Part shown: one piece after another, positions 6,709-6,720 of the stretch
Position numbering within the stretch: position 1 is the stretch's first letter
Layout: every line of letters starts with the position of its first letter
Source: a bacterium
GTDB lineage: Bacteria; UBP14; UBA6098; B30-G16
Direction: 5' to 3'
DNA: 6,720 nucleotides
Assembly (NCBI GenBank): GCA_003645115.1
Contig: QNEG01000082.1
Span: 1-6,720, forward strand
Translations under genes and position numbers: made by a program
The notes under the pieces: model-generated
The model's input: only the letters and a program-made list of their open reading frames with translations
Database searches by the model: none
Told to the model about the DNA's origin: nothing

Positions 6709-6720
6709 GAATTTTATGAT

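Noticed and set aside
1..6720. Mobile elements, CRISPR arrays, tRNA or rRNA genes
   Set aside because: I found no transposase-like or integrase-like protein, no spaced palindromic repeat array, no terminal inverted repeats and no cloverleaf-like or rRNA-like segment. The three genes account for nearly all of the window.

Overview
This A+T-rich window (about 40% G+C by eye, not computed) comes from a bacterium. It holds three full-length genes that fill almost all of the sequence: a large plus-strand signalling gene, and a two-gene minus-strand unit that converges on it. The envelope genes (a monotopic phosphosugar transferase and a membrane-anchored von Willebrand A protein) and the soluble multi-PAS hybrid kinase suggest a Gram-negative-type, possibly uncultured lineage such as the FCB group or a deltaproteobacterial relative. 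That placement is inference from gene content; there is no rRNA or other phylogenetic marker here.

Layout. Positions 1-115 are a short A+T-rich upstream region with a 12-bp-period direct repeat, a weak promoter-like match and a good ribosome binding site. Positions 116-3745 (+) encode a 1209-residue cytoplasmic hybrid histidine kinase: coiled coil, PAS, PAS, GAF, PAS, PAS, PAS, H-box, ATPase, receiver. A 46-bp convergent gap follows with no strong terminator. Positions 3792-5942 (-) encode a 716-residue protein with two N-terminal membrane helices, a VWA domain with a nearly canonical metal site, a glutamine-amidotransferase-like segment, a beta-sandwich-like segment and a C-terminal membrane helix. 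Positions 5946-6671 (-) encode a PglC/WcaJ-type sugar transferase. It is transcribed first and stops only 3 bp before the VWA gene starts. Positions 6672-6720 hold its upstream region, which has no Shine-Dalgarno sequence.

How they work together. The two minus-strand genes are almost certainly co-transcribed and probably translationally coupled, which places a periplasmic VWA/amidotransferase-fold protein beside the enzyme that starts lipid-linked glycan synthesis. The kinase lies on the opposite strand and has no separate response regulator or output gene within the window. A link between it and the envelope pair is not shown by the sequence.

I see no mobile element, RNA gene, CRISPR array or broken gene. 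The window looks mostly ordinary. The points most worth a second look are the cysteine clusters in the kinase sensor domains, the coupling of the VWA protein to the glycan-priming enzyme, and the amidotransferase-like fold without a visible nucleophile.
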